Of a stretch of DNA of 64,000 nucleotides, positions 25,761 to 34,724 are shown piece by piece. Within the stretch, counting starts at the first letter, position 1; the number at the start of each line of letters is the position of its first letter. The position numbers and the translations under genes are program-made. The stretch is taken from NCBI GenBank assembly GCA_965238125.1, contig OZ250179.1, positions 3,100,001 through 3,164,000 of the forward strand, written 5' to 3'. Under the pieces are notes generated by a model. It did no database searches. It saw nothing but the letters and a program-made list of their open reading frames with translations, and was not told the DNA's origin. Source of the DNA: UBA6623 sp965238125 (GTDB taxonomy: Bacteria > Acidobacteriota > Terriglobia > Bryobacterales > UBA6623).

Positions 25761-27002
25761 CTACCCCCTCACCCGTACGAGCTTGCGATCGATATCGGAA
25801 ATGTTCGCGACACCGGACATGGCCATGTCCAACGCCAGCTCGGTTCGCAACAGCTCGATCACGCGAGCTACACCCTCCCTGCCGAACGTCGCCAAACCCC
25901 ATAAATAGGGCCTTGCAACGCCCACCGCCATCGCGCCCATCGCAAGGGCCTTCAAAATATCCGTTCCCCGCCGGAAGCCGCCGTCGACGAGCACGGGAAT
26001 CTTACCGTCGGCGGCCTTGACGCATTCCTCGAGCGCCTCGATGGTTGACCCGGTGTGATCGAGCTGCCGCGCGCCGTGATTGGAAACCACGACCGCCGCC
26101 GCGCCGACTTCCACCGCGCGGGCGACATCCTCGCCGATCATTAGTCCCTTCAAAATGACGGGCAGGTCGGTGACTTCGCGCAGTTGGCGGACAGTGTCCT
26201 AGGTCGGCGTCGGGAACGCGCGCGATGGGTAATCACCCGTTCGCCAATAGCGCTGACCGGGTTTGCGAATGAGCTTCCCCTCGGAATCGCGGGGGATGCC
26301 GGTATTGCACCAATTTCGCACCAGCTTGTTGCGGATGCTGCGCTCGCGGTGTGAAACGTGCATATTGTCGACGGTGAAACAGATTCCGGCGGCGCCTTCG
26401 TCTTCGAGGCCCTCGACGAAATTCAGCATCGTGTTCTTCCTCCCAAAGGGCCCGCCGGTTGTGTACCGCCACCAATTCTTGGGGCCGTGGCCGGAGTTGA
26501 TTACTTTCTCGATGCCGCCGTTGGTGAACATCATCGTGTCGCTCGCGGCGGCGGCGCGGGCGACTTCTTGCTCGCCGTCGGGATAGAAACAATTTTTGCC
26601 GCCGGCCGGGTCGATAAAGATCGGATGTTTCAGCGTGTGCCCCAGAAAGTCGGTCGAGATGTCGATCTTGTGGACATCGGTGAGAAAGCGGGGGCGAATG
26701 ATGATCTTGTCGAAGGCGGTGCGGTTTTCCCTGAGCGAAACTTCGTCCTTGCCGCCTTCGGCCAGGTAATCCCAAGCCAGCGGGTCGAGCTTTTCTTGGG
26801 CCCGCTTCTTGAAATCGAAGACGTTGACCATGTCCATCAACAGCTCGCGTTCGGTTGCGGATAGAGCGTCGCCGGCGGCTTCGGAAGCCTGGGCTTGCGC
26901 CGCATCGAGATCAAGGCCGGCGGCGAGCGGGGACGCCAATAGGAATTGAGCGAACTTCTTGATGGCTTGGCGTCGGGTGGCGTTGATTGGGGTGGTGATC
27001 AT
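25761..27002 (-). pseudogene. FMN-dependent 2-hydroxy-acid oxidase/dehydrogenase, interrupted by in-frame TAG
   Basis: The 414-codon frame encodes an FMN-dependent alpha-hydroxy-acid oxidase (lactate or glycolate oxidase family) preceded by a twin-arginine-like leader (RRQAIKKFAQFLLASPLA). FMN and substrate motifs are IFIDPAGGKN, VSNHGARQLDHTG with the catalytic histidine, and VDGGFRRGTDILKALAMGA. A single TAG at 26199-26201 falls where the family has a residue, probably tryptophan, in FPTPT-(stop)-DTVRQLREVTDLPVI. The frame is otherwise continuous on both sides. The start ATG 27002 has a good ribosome-binding site (GAGGAGA). As it stands the product loses the catalytic histidine. Confidence 0.85.
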
Positions 27003-27107
27003 GGCGGTTCTCCTCGCCGTCCCGAGGTTGCCGCTCGGGCCCGCAGTCAATCATACGCCGATTTGGGGCTCGGAAAAATCCCTACGCTACAATGAAGGCC
27101 TTCGAAA

Positions 27108-27863
27108 ATGCGGGTGCGTGTTCTATTTTTCGGCATCTTGCGCGATCTGATCGCGTGCTCGGAACAAGAGCTGGAGCTTCCCGAAGACGCTCGTTTGGAA
27201 ACCGTCTTCGACCACTACGCGTCCCAATTCCCGAGACTGCGCGAGATGTCCGACAGCATTGTCATGGCGCGCAATGAAGAGTTTGCCGCCCGCGACGGCG
27301 TCCTCGCCGACGGCGACGAGGTCGCACTGATGCCCCCGGTGAGCGGCGGGGCCGGCGACGATGCGGCGTCGGCGGGCGCAGCCGCGGGGACACAGACGGC
27401 CCCTTGGTTGGCGCGCGCCGAGGACGAACGCGGCTTTTACGCCTTGACCAGAGACCCGATCGACGTCGAGGAGTTGAAGCGGCGAACGGCGGCGTCTTCG
27501 GTGGGCGCGGTGCTGACCTTCGAGGGCGTGGTGCGCGACAACTCCTCGGGCCGCCGCACGCGCTACCTCGACTACGATTGCTACCGCCCGTTGGCTTTGC
27601 GAACCATGCGGGAGCTGGGCCGCGAAATTTTGGAAGCGCACGATGTGCATGCCGTCGCCATGGCGCACCGGCTGGGGCGACTCGAAATTGGCGAGGCCAG
27701 CGTGGCGATCGTCGTCAGTTCGGCGCACCGTCGGGCGGCCTATGAAGCCGGCTTCGATGCCATCAACCGCCTCAAGAAAACAGTCCCGGTGTGGAAGAAA
27801 GAGTATTTCGAAGACGGCGAGATATGGGTCGAGGGCGAGTGGGACCAGAGCGTGCCGGGCTGA
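27108..27863 (+). CDS. moaX: MoaD-MoaE fusion, molybdopterin synthase (MoaX-like)
   Basis: Residues 1-81 are MoaD, the sulfur-carrier small subunit, ending in the thiocarboxylate-type Gly-Gly at residues 80-81. After an Ala/Gly linker, residues about 105-251 are MoaE, the catalytic large subunit, with GAVLTFEGVVRD, MAHRLGRLEIGEASVAIVV, the RRAAYEAGFDAINRLKKTVP block and the final WKKEYFEDGEIWVEGE. Together they insert the dithiolene sulfurs into precursor Z. The glycine pair is internal, so a cut after it would be needed, as for mycobacterial MoaX. A TACAAT box at 27088-27093 is a possible minus-10. No other moa gene is adjacent. Confidence 0.92.
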   Translation: MRVRVLFFGILRDLIACSEQELELPEDARLETVFDHYASQFPRLREMSDSIVMARNEEFAARDGVLADGDEVALMPPVSGGAGDDAASAGAAAGTQTAPWLARAEDERGFYALTRDPIDVEELKRRTAASSVGAVLTFEGVVRDNSSGRRTRYLDYDCYRPLALRTMRELGREILEAHDVHAVAMAHRLGRLEIGEASVAIVVSSAHRRAAYEAGFDAINRLKKTVPVWKKEYFEDGEIWVEGEWDQSVPG

Positions 27864-27989
27864 TAGCGGACTTCCTCGGCAAAACGCCCACGGACTCGGT
27901 GACCGCCAGCCTATGGGCTCTCAAGCACCATAGTCGGTCAAACGCAATCCCTGTCGGCGAAGAGCGTTACGTAGAGAAACGAGCCTCCG

Positions 27990-29027
27990 GTGAAAAAGTC
28001 CCTCACGGCGTTCGTCGCGGCCTGCTCGGTCTTACTTATGGCCGCACGCTTGCCGGCCCAACAAGAAGACGACCCGGTCTTTCGCGTCGATGTCAATCTG
28101 GTTCACATCCTGGCGACCGTCCGCGGAGCCAACGGCGAGCCGATCGGCGATTTGACCAAGGACGACTTTTCCGTCATCGACGGCGGGAAAGAGCGCGAGA
28201 TCGTCGTCTTCGAACACCACACCGACCGACCGCTCTCCGTCGCCTTGATGGTCGACAACAGCCTCAGCACGGGCAAGGAGCGGCGCTTCGAGAAGGACGC
28301 GGCCAAGCGCTTTGCCGACGATCTATTCGAAACCGACCAAACCGGGACGGACCGGCTTGCGGTCTTTCGCTTTTCCGTTTTCGTCGAACTGATCGCCCGC
28401 TTCACGAAATCGATCAAGGCGATTGCCAAAGCGCTTGGCTCGATCTCACCCGACAGCGGGACCTCCATGTACGACGCGATCCTGCTCGCCTCCGATCAGC
28501 TGGCGCGCCGCTCGGGACGCCGCGTGATGGTCATCATCACCGACGGCGGCGACACGACGAGCAACACCAGTTTCCAGAAGGCACTCGAGCGCGCCCAACA
28601 AGTCGACGCCGTCATTTACGGCATGATCGTCGTTCCCATCCGCGCCGACGCGGGACGCAATGTCGGCGGGGAAAACGCGTTAAAGGTCCTTTCAGCCCGC
28701 ACCGGTGGGGAAACCTTCATCCAATATGGCGACATTGAAATGCACGACGCTTTCGCCCGCATCCTGCGCAATCTCCGGACGCAGTATTTGATCGGCTACT
28801 ACCCGCCGGAACGCACCGAGGCGACCGAACGCTTTCGACCGGTGGACCTGAAGGTTCGTCAGCCCGACGCCACGGTTCTAGCGCGGAAGGAGTATTATGT
28901 TCCGAAGATCGTGCGCAGGCGCGGAACCGACGACAGGATCAGTTTGCGTCCGCCGCCCAAGAGGCCTCGCACAGCCCCGACCATCGAGACAAAGCCCCCG
29001 ATTCGCACCAAGAGACAACCGCAATGA
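27990..29027 (+). CDS. Exported VWFA-domain protein, acidobacterial VWFA-related type
   Basis: The 345-residue protein has a signal peptide (start MKKSLTAFVAACSVLLMAAR). The next block, FRVDVNLVHILATVRGANGE followed by IGDLTKDDFSVIDGGKEREI, is the hallmark of the VWFA-related family expanded in Acidobacteria (TIGR03436). The metal-ion-dependent adhesion site is visible as DNSLS (DxSxS), the threonine in GTSMYD and ITDGGD. The start is GTG 27990. The stop overlaps the start of the Hfq-like gene. The role is unknown; extracellular protein binding is likely. Confidence 0.88.
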   Translation: MKKSLTAFVAACSVLLMAARLPAQQEDDPVFRVDVNLVHILATVRGANGEPIGDLTKDDFSVIDGGKEREIVVFEHHTDRPLSVALMVDNSLSTGKERRFEKDAAKRFADDLFETDQTGTDRLAVFRFSVFVELIARFTKSIKAIAKALGSISPDSGTSMYDAILLASDQLARRSGRRVMVIITDGGDTTSNTSFQKALERAQQVDAVIYGMIVVPIRADAGRNVGGENALKVLSARTGGETFIQYGDIEMHDAFARILRNLRTQYLIGYYPPERTEATERFRPVDLKVRQPDATVLARKEYYVPKIVRRRGTDDRISLRPPPKRPRTAPTIETKPPIRTKRQPQ

Positions 29028-29362
29028 AACCGACGAAAAGCGACGACCGCCGTCCGCGGCGCAAGGGTCCGCGCGGCAAGTCCCAAGGCGGGCCGGGCAA
29101 GTCTCAGGGAGCTCAGGAAGGACGCCCCCGGAGTCAGTCGGGGCGCGGTTCGTCGCGACCCGAGGACACGTTTCAGGAGGCCCGCTACCTCAAGCACCTG
29201 ACGGAAAAGCAGGTGCCGGTGGCGATTACCACTTTGGAAGGCGACGAGTTCGCTGGGCGTGTCGAATACTACGATCGGGCTTTCTTGCGCCTCACGCGAG
29301 ACAATGCAGCGAATGTGTTTGTGTTCAAGAAAGACATTAAGTATCTGCTGGAAAAGACTTGA
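29024..29362 (+). CDS. Hfq/Sm-like RNA-binding protein with basic N-terminal extension
   Basis: Residues about 54-111 (YLKHLTEKQVPVAITTLEGD onward) match the Sm fold of Hfq, with Sm1 VPVAITTLEGDEFAGRVEYY and an Sm2-like VFVFKKDIKYLLE. The first 50 residues are an unusual Arg/Lys/Gly/Ser/Gln-rich segment, probably disordered and RNA-binding. Hfq hexamers pair small RNAs with mRNAs. The ATG overlaps the VWFA gene's TGA, implying translational coupling. The canonical Hfq YKHA signature is replaced by FKKD, so it may be a divergent paralogue. Confidence 0.8.
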   Translation: MKPTKSDDRRPRRKGPRGKSQGGPGKSQGAQEGRPRSQSGRGSSRPEDTFQEARYLKHLTEKQVPVAITTLEGDEFAGRVEYYDRAFLRLTRDNAANVFVFKKDIKYLLEKT

Positions 29363-29600
29363 CACGGCGATCAGTTACCGAATGGTCGCGCACGCCGCCT
29401 CCCGCGCACGACTCAACGCTGCCGTCCTGGAATAGTTGAAAGACTCTTCGATTGGGATCGAGGGCAATGAACAGAAAGACGCGATCGAACGGGCCGAAGC
29501 CGGTTTCGGAAAGAGGACGGGCCGCCTCTCGGGCGTAGTCTTCAAATTTGAAGCGAAGTGTTTCCGCGGGAGAGTTGTATTCATACCTGACTTTCAACAC
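29337..29600 (-). CDS. Small hypothetical protein
   Basis: An 87-residue frame (GTG start) begins VLKVRYEYNSPAETLRFKFE and contains FDRVFLFIALDPNRRVFQLF, which looks protein-like. It is in the same frame as the hydrolase gene just upstream and overlaps the end of the hfq-like gene on the opposite strand by 26 bases. I do not recognise it. It may be a real short gene, the tail of a decayed gene or chance. Confidence 0.3.
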   Translation of the reverse strand: MLKVRYEYNSPAETLRFKFEDYAREAARPLSETGFGPFDRVFLFIALDPNRRVFQLFQDGSVESCAGGGVRDHSVTDRRVKSFPADT

Positions 29601-29645
29601 TGGTAGATCGGTGGCGATTCGGATGAACGGGCCGGCGAGCTCGCC

Positions 29646-30332
29646 CTACCCAACAAACACCAAACACGCTTCTCGGACCGTTCGGGCCACGTGGTGGATC
29701 GTCTCATCCCCTGATCGGCGCGTGATTAGCCCGTGGCCGCCGCCTTCCATCACGAATAAGTTGGCCGACGAAGCAAGCAGCTCAAGCGCAGCGCGCATCT
29801 CTTCCACCGACCCGAAGGGGTCTTTCGTGCCGTGGGCGAAAAACGCGGGCGCTGCGAGGCGAGGGAAATGCTCCGTCCGCAATTTTTCGGGCTTGCCGGG
29901 CGGGTGCAAAGGGTAGGAAATCAGCAGCAAGCCGTCGGTAAGAGAAGCGTCGTCTGCCGCCGCCATTGTAGCTTGGCGGCCGCCGTAGGACTGCCCTCCC
30001 AAGTACACGGGCCCGGCGATTTCCTCTCGCACCGCAGCCACGGCGAGTCGCAATCCCTCGCGGTCGCGCTTGGCGTCCCCGCCATGGGGCGGACCCTTCG
30101 GGCGAGCCTGCCGATAGGGCAAGTCACAGCGCAATACGGCGACCCCGGCGGCGGCGAACTCCTCCGCCAGCGCGACGAGCAGGGGCGCGTCACAGTTTGA
30201 GCCGGCGCCGTGCGTCAGCACCAAGCCCGCAGTGGGGCCGTCGGCCGCGTCAACGGCGGGCGCATGAAGGTAACCGGAAACCGCGGGGCCTTGCGGTGAT
30301 TCACGAAGAAAGCGTACGAAATCGGACAGCAT
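29646..30332 (-). CDS. Alpha/beta hydrolase (KANL3/Tex30-like)
   Basis: The 228-residue protein has the alpha/beta hydrolase core: TAGLVLTHGAGSNCDAPLLV with the oxyanion HGAGS, the nucleophile elbow GGQSYGGRQ with catalytic serine, FFAHGTKDPFG with the acid, and GGGHGL with the histidine. The THGAG start and overall size match the KANL3/Tex30 group of small cytosolic hydrolases. Esterase or thioesterase activity is likely; the substrate is unknown. The start ATG at 30332 seems sound. It is convergent with the hfq-like gene. Confidence 0.85.
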   Translation of the reverse strand: MLSDFVRFLRESPQGPAVSGYLHAPAVDAADGPTAGLVLTHGAGSNCDAPLLVALAEEFAAAGVAVLRCDLPYRQARPKGPPHGGDAKRDREGLRLAVAAVREEIAGPVYLGGQSYGGRQATMAAADDASLTDGLLLISYPLHPPGKPEKLRTEHFPRLAAPAFFAHGTKDPFGSVEEMRAALELLASSANLFVMEGGGHGLITRRSGDETIHHVARTVREACLVFVG

Positions 30333-30486
30333 GAAGCATCATGCGAAACAAACCCCTATCTTATGACGAACCGGCTCACCCCAATGGGCCGTCGTCCGCG
30401 ATCCCGCAATTCCCGGTTATGGCACCCCACTGCGGCCAACCCAACCCAGCGGCCTCAAACCCCACAGTCGCCGCAGCGCTCCACGA

Positions 30487-30774
30487 TCATCCAGCGCCGG
30501 CGGCCTCGGTCGACAGAGCTTCAGCCGACAGAGCTTCGGTCGGCTCCGAAGCATCGTCGGCCGACTCCGCCCCCGGCGCCGTGACGTTATGAGCCTGTAA
30601 ACCCTTCGGCCCCTCCTTGATCTCAAACTCGACTTCGGCGCCTTCCTCGAGTTTGCGGTAGCCATCCATCATGATCGCCGAGAAGTGCACGAAAACATCC
30701 TGCCCATCAGAGCGTTTGATGAATCCATACCCTTTGGGCGCGCTGAACCACTTCACTGAACCAATTTCTTTCAC
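30487..30774 (-). CDS. Cold-shock domain protein with acidic Ala/Glu tail
   Basis: Residues 1-66 are a cold-shock domain. The RNP1 motif is GYGFIKRSDG and RNP2 is VFVHFSAI. It binds single-stranded nucleic acid and melts RNA structure. The start is GTG 30774, preceded by a clear GGAGAAGAG ribosome-binding site. The last 28 residues form an Ala/Ser/Glu-rich tail with an internal repeat (ALSAEALSTEA), which is absent from classical CspA (about 70 residues). Confidence 0.9.
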   Translation of the reverse strand: MKEIGSVKWFSAPKGYGFIKRSDGQDVFVHFSAIMMDGYRKLEEGAEVEFEIKEGPKGLQAHNVTAPGAESADDASEPTEALSAEALSTEAAGAG

Positions 30775-31204
30775 TGCTCTTCTCCAAACAGTAGTATTGA
30801 TCGGCGGAATCAGCCTGCTGAACCCGGATCGAACCCACCGAGCTGACTGCTCGGCTCGTCCGTTTTCAGCCGTCAGTTTCCCCTCTCACCCCCTTATGCG
30901 TAAAATGAACTCGAGAGGGGACACAACGGATGTAAACTTTCGACAACTTTCTTCCTCGCCCTCGATAGACCGCCGGCTAGGCTCGGATGTCAAATAGGAC
31001 ACGGTCGACATCTTCACAGCCACTCCGCCGCTCCACAGGCCTTGAGCGCGCCGCCGTGCATGCGATAATATAGGACGCTTGTTCACCGCACGGACGCACG
31101 ATCGCGCGCGATCGACGAATTTTTCATCCCCGCAGACAGGACAAACTCTCCGCCCCTATTCCAGGGCGGAGCTGGTAACGCACAAGAAATCAACACTTTA
31201 AGCG
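30775..31204. other. Intergenic region between cold-shock gene and ABC exporter operon
   Basis: This 430-base gap separates two divergent transcription units. It holds a short hairpin at 31148-31171, with arms CTCCGCCC and GGGCGGAG and an 8-base loop, just before the exporter operon. A GATAATATAGG stretch near 31064 could include a minus-10. No coding frame is convincing. Confidence 0.4.
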
Positions 31205-32044
31205 ATGCTGAAGACAGACGGCGCCCTCATGATCGAGGCGGCGGGCCTCAGCAAGTTTTTCGGGGCCTTCGCCGCTATTCGAGATGTCAGCTTCTCGGTT
31301 CGCCAAGGACAGGTGACAGCCTTCCTGGGGCCGAATGGAGCCGGCAAATCCACCACTCTCAAGATTTTGACCGGGTATTTGAGTCCCAGCGCGGGTACAG
31401 CGCGGATCGCGGGCCTCGACGTGGCCACCGACCGCATCGAAGCTGTTGCGCGCGTGGGCTATCTGCCTGAAAACGGACCCCTTTACCCCGAGATGACCCC
31501 GCGTGAGTTGCTCCAATTCTTGGGACAAGCCCGCGGTTTAGCCGACGGCCGCTTGCGCAACCGCATGGAGGCGGTCATTGCGCAGTGCAACCTCGAATCG
31601 GTCGCCGAAAAGAGCGTATACAAGCTCTCGAAGGGCTACCGCCAGCGGGTGGGCATGGCGCATGTGCTGCTGCACGAGCCCGACATCTTGATCATGGACG
31701 AGCCGACCAGCGGGCTCGACCCGAACCAGATCCGCGACGTGCGGGAGCTGGTTCGCGAATTGGGCGAAACGAAGACCATTCTCATTTCAACTCACATTCT
31801 GCAGGAAGTGAAAGCGGTCGCCGACCAGGTGATCTTGATTGACGAGGGCCGCATCGTCTTCGATGGAACGCCTGACGAGATGGCCGACGGAGGAACTCTC
31901 GAAAACGCTTTCTACCGCTTGACCCGTCGCGGTGAAGAACAACAAGAGACTCCGCCGGAACCGCCGGCGGATGAAGAGCAGCCGTCGTCGGCCGTCGAGG
32001 AACCAGGTGGCCCCGAACCCGCCCCCGAGGAGAGAGCGCAATGA
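31205..32044 (+). CDS. ABC transporter ATP-binding protein (GldA-like)
   Basis: The 279-residue ATPase has Walker A GPNGAGKST, signature LSKGYRQRVGMA, Walker B ILIMDEPTSGLDPNQ and the switch histidine in ISTHILQEV. A Pro/Glu-rich tail follows residue 250. It would energise the permease encoded next. The gene ends by overlapping that start by four bases. The ATG at 31205 and one at 31229 (MIEAAGLSKFFG) are both possible; the second matches the usual family start. Confidence 0.92.
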   Translation: MLKTDGALMIEAAGLSKFFGAFAAIRDVSFSVRQGQVTAFLGPNGAGKSTTLKILTGYLSPSAGTARIAGLDVATDRIEAVARVGYLPENGPLYPEMTPRELLQFLGQARGLADGRLRNRMEAVIAQCNLESVAEKSVYKLSKGYRQRVGMAHVLLHEPDILIMDEPTSGLDPNQIRDVRELVRELGETKTILISTHILQEVKAVADQVILIDEGRIVFDGTPDEMADGGTLENAFYRLTRRGEEQQETPPEPPADEEQPSSAVEEPGGPEPAPEERAQ

Positions 32045-34689
32045 ACGATTTTTGGCGTGTCGATTCTTGGCGTCTATCGAAAGCCGTCCTGAAACGGGAA
32101 CTCTCCGGCTATTTCAGCAGCCCCTCGGGCTACGTTTTCATCACGTTGTTCGTATTTCTGAGCGCCATCGCGGCGTTCTGGCAAGAGGCGTTTTTCGCCA
32201 ACAATCTGGCGAACCTCGGACAGCTCAACAACTTCTTCCCCTATCTGCTGATCTTCCTGATTCCCGCCATCACGATGACGATGTGGGCGGAGGAGAAGCG
32301 CAACGGCACCGACGAATTGTTGCTGACGTTGCCTGCTACCGATCTCGAAATCGTGGTCGGGAAGTACCTCGCCGCGTTGTCGATTTACACCGTGGCGTTG
32401 TTGTTTTCTCTCAGTCACGTCTTCGTGCTGCTTTGGTTGGGCAGCCCGGACCTCGGTCTGCTGTTTTCGACCTATTTCGGGTATTGGTTGATGGGCGCGG
32501 CGTTGCTGGCGCTCGGGATGGTCGCGTCGCTGCTCACCGACAATCTCACCGTCGCCTTTATCCTGGGCGCGGTCTTTTGCGCGGCGCCGGTTTTCATCAA
32601 CGACGCCGGCGTCATTCTGAGCGGCGGCTGGGGCCGATTGGCTGAAGGACTCTCATTCAGAGAACAATTTCGGGGCCCCGCGAACGGTGTGATTTCGCTC
32701 TCGTCGCTACTCTACTTCGTCGGTTTCGCGGCGGCCATGCTCTACTTGAACGTCGCTCTGCTCGGCCGCAGACACTGGCCGACCGGAAAAGACGCCGTGA
32801 AGCTGGGGCGTCACTACGCGTTCCGCGGGGTGGCGTTAGTCGTTGCCGTCGGCGCGTTGACGATTTTCACCGACCGTATCGGCGGCCGATTGGATCTGAC
32901 CGCCGAGCAGATTCACTCGCTATCCGGCGAGACGCGTGATCTGATCGCAAGCCTCGATTCCGATAAGCCGGTATTTATTCAGGCTTACCTCAGCCCTGAA
33001 GTTCCAAAAAGTTACCTCCAAACCCACAACAACATCATGAATCTGATGCGCGAATTCGACGCCCAGGGCGGCGATCGAGTGCACTCGCGGATCGTCATGA
33101 CCGAGAAATACACCCCCGAGGCGCGGGAGGCTCAGGAGCGCTATAACATCTCCCCCAGACCGCTCCCCCCGTGGGAGCAGAGCGCGGGCGGGAGCAACGA
33201 TATCTTCATGGGCATCGCCTTTAGCTCGGGCGCGGAGGAGTTCGTCATTCCTTTCTTCGACCCCGGCCTGCCGGTTGAATATGAGCTCATGCGCTCGGTA
33301 CGGGTGGTTGCTCGCGCCGAACGCAAGAAGGTCGGCATACTCGACACCGGCGCGAAACTCTTCGGCGGCTTCGATTTTCAGGCCCGGCGGCAAACGCCCG
33401 ATTGGTCGATCGTCTCGGAATTGCGCAAACAGTACGAGGTCGTCCGCGTTCCCGCCGGCAAGGATTACCCGGGTGACCTCGACGCTTTATTGGCGGCGCT
33501 TCCGCACACGCTGCGGCAAGATGAGGTCGACCGCCTCACCGAGTATGCCGCGAAGGGCAACCCGCTGCTGTTGGCCGTCGATCCGCTGCCGGCGTTCGAC
33601 ATCGAGCTGTCCCCGCAGCGGCAGCCTCAAAACCCGTTCAACCGCGGCGCTCCCCCGCCCCAGGCCCCGGCGGATTTGACGCCCCTGATGGACGTCCTCG
33701 GCGTCGAATGGGATCACAATCAGGTGGTCTGGGACCGCTACAATCCGCATCCCCAGTACCGCACGCTGCCCCCGGAAATTCTCTTCATCGGAGCGGGAAG
33801 CGGACCCGATGACGCTTTCAATCCCGAAGAGCCGATCACCTCGGAGATGCAAGAACTTGTGGCCCTCTACGGCGGCGTTCTCCAGCCCAAGGAAGGAGCC
33901 GATGTCGATTTCTTCCCGCTGCTCTCCACCGGCCGAGACTCCAATACGGCGCTTTGGATGCGGCTCGTCCAGCGCAGCATGTTCGGTGTCCAGATTGCCA
34001 CGAACCTACCGCATCAGCCGAACAACGATCGCTACGTCACGGCCGCGCGCGTCCGAGGCAAGTCCGGCGACAAACCGGTCAGCGCGGTGGTTGTCGCCGA
34101 CGTGGATATGATGGGTGAACAGTTCTTCCAACTACGCCGGCAAGGGATGGGCATGTTGAGCTTCGACAATGTGACGTTCTTGCTCAACTCCGCGGACTTT
34201 CTGGTCGGCGACGATTCCTTCATCGCCCTGCGGAAGCGCCGGCGCAAGCATCGCACCCTCGAGGCGATGGAGTCACGCACCAAGGTCTACGAGGACCAGC
34301 GGCTCGTGGACACGCAGGAAGCCGAAGCCTCCGCCGGGAAGAAGCTCGAGGAAGCGCAGGCGCGGCTCGACCGCGCGGTCGAGGAGTTACGGAATCGCAC
34401 CGACCTCGACCAGCAGACCAAACGCATTATGATCGCCAATCAGCAGAAGGCCGAGAATCGCCGTTTGCAGGTCGCGCGCGCCAACATCGAGGACGAAAAA
34501 CAACGCCTGATCGAGAACGCCCGCGCCGACATGGAAAGCTCGATTCGGACCATTCAAAACACAATCAAACTGTTGGCCGTGGCCCTTTCGCCGGTCCCGG
34601 CCTTCGCCTTATTTGTTTGGGTTTCCCTCCGCCGCTTGCGGCGTGAAACGATCGGCGTCTCGGCGGATCGTTTGTTGAGCGAGGAGTGA
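32041..34689 (+). CDS. ABC-2 permease fused to GldG-like auxiliary domain
   Basis: The 882-residue protein joins two parts that are separate GldF and GldG proteins in gliding Bacteroidota. Residues 1-250 have six membrane helices of an ABC-2 permease, starting AVLKRELSGYFSSPSGYVFI. A seventh helix (about 265) leads to a large exported domain (FTDRIGGRLDLTAEQIHSLS, then the ABC_transp_aux fold with VGILDTGAKLF). A coiled coil of about 110 residues (EASAGKKLEEAQARLDRAVE) precedes the last helix (AVALSPVPAFALFVWVSLRR). The start overlaps the ATPase gene. The exported substrate is unknown; gliding is not implied by these genes alone. Confidence 0.9.
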   Translation: MNDFWRVDSWRLSKAVLKRELSGYFSSPSGYVFITLFVFLSAIAAFWQEAFFANNLANLGQLNNFFPYLLIFLIPAITMTMWAEEKRNGTDELLLTLPATDLEIVVGKYLAALSIYTVALLFSLSHVFVLLWLGSPDLGLLFSTYFGYWLMGAALLALGMVASLLTDNLTVAFILGAVFCAAPVFINDAGVILSGGWGRLAEGLSFREQFRGPANGVISLSSLLYFVGFAAAMLYLNVALLGRRHWPTGKDAVKLGRHYAFRGVALVVAVGALTIFTDRIGGRLDLTAEQIHSLSGETRDLIASLDSDKPVFIQAYLSPEVPKSYLQTHNNIMNLMREFDAQGGDRVHSRIVMTEKYTPEAREAQERYNISPRPLPPWEQSAGGSNDIFMGIAFSSGAEEFVIPFFDPGLPVEYELMRSVRVVARAERKKVGILDTGAKLFGGFDFQARRQTPDWSIVSELRKQYEVVRVPAGKDYPGDLDALLAALPHTLRQDEVDRLTEYAAKGNPLLLAVDPLPAFDIELSPQRQPQNPFNRGAPPPQAPADLTPLMDVLGVEWDHNQVVWDRYNPHPQYRTLPPEILFIGAGSGPDDAFNPEEPITSEMQELVALYGGVLQPKEGADVDFFPLLSTGRDSNTALWMRLVQRSMFGVQIATNLPHQPNNDRYVTAARVRGKSGDKPVSAVVVADVDMMGEQFFQLRRQGMGMLSFDNVTFLLNSADFLVGDDSFIALRKRRRKHRTLEAMESRTKVYEDQRLVDTQEAEASAGKKLEEAQARLDRAVEELRNRTDLDQQTKRIMIANQQKAENRRLQVARANIEDEKQRLIENARADMESSIRTIQNTIKLLAVALSPVPAFALFVWVSLRRLRRETIGVSADRLLSEE

Positions 34690-34724
34690 ACACCATAGCC
34701 CCGCGGGAATTTGTGAGGCAAGGA

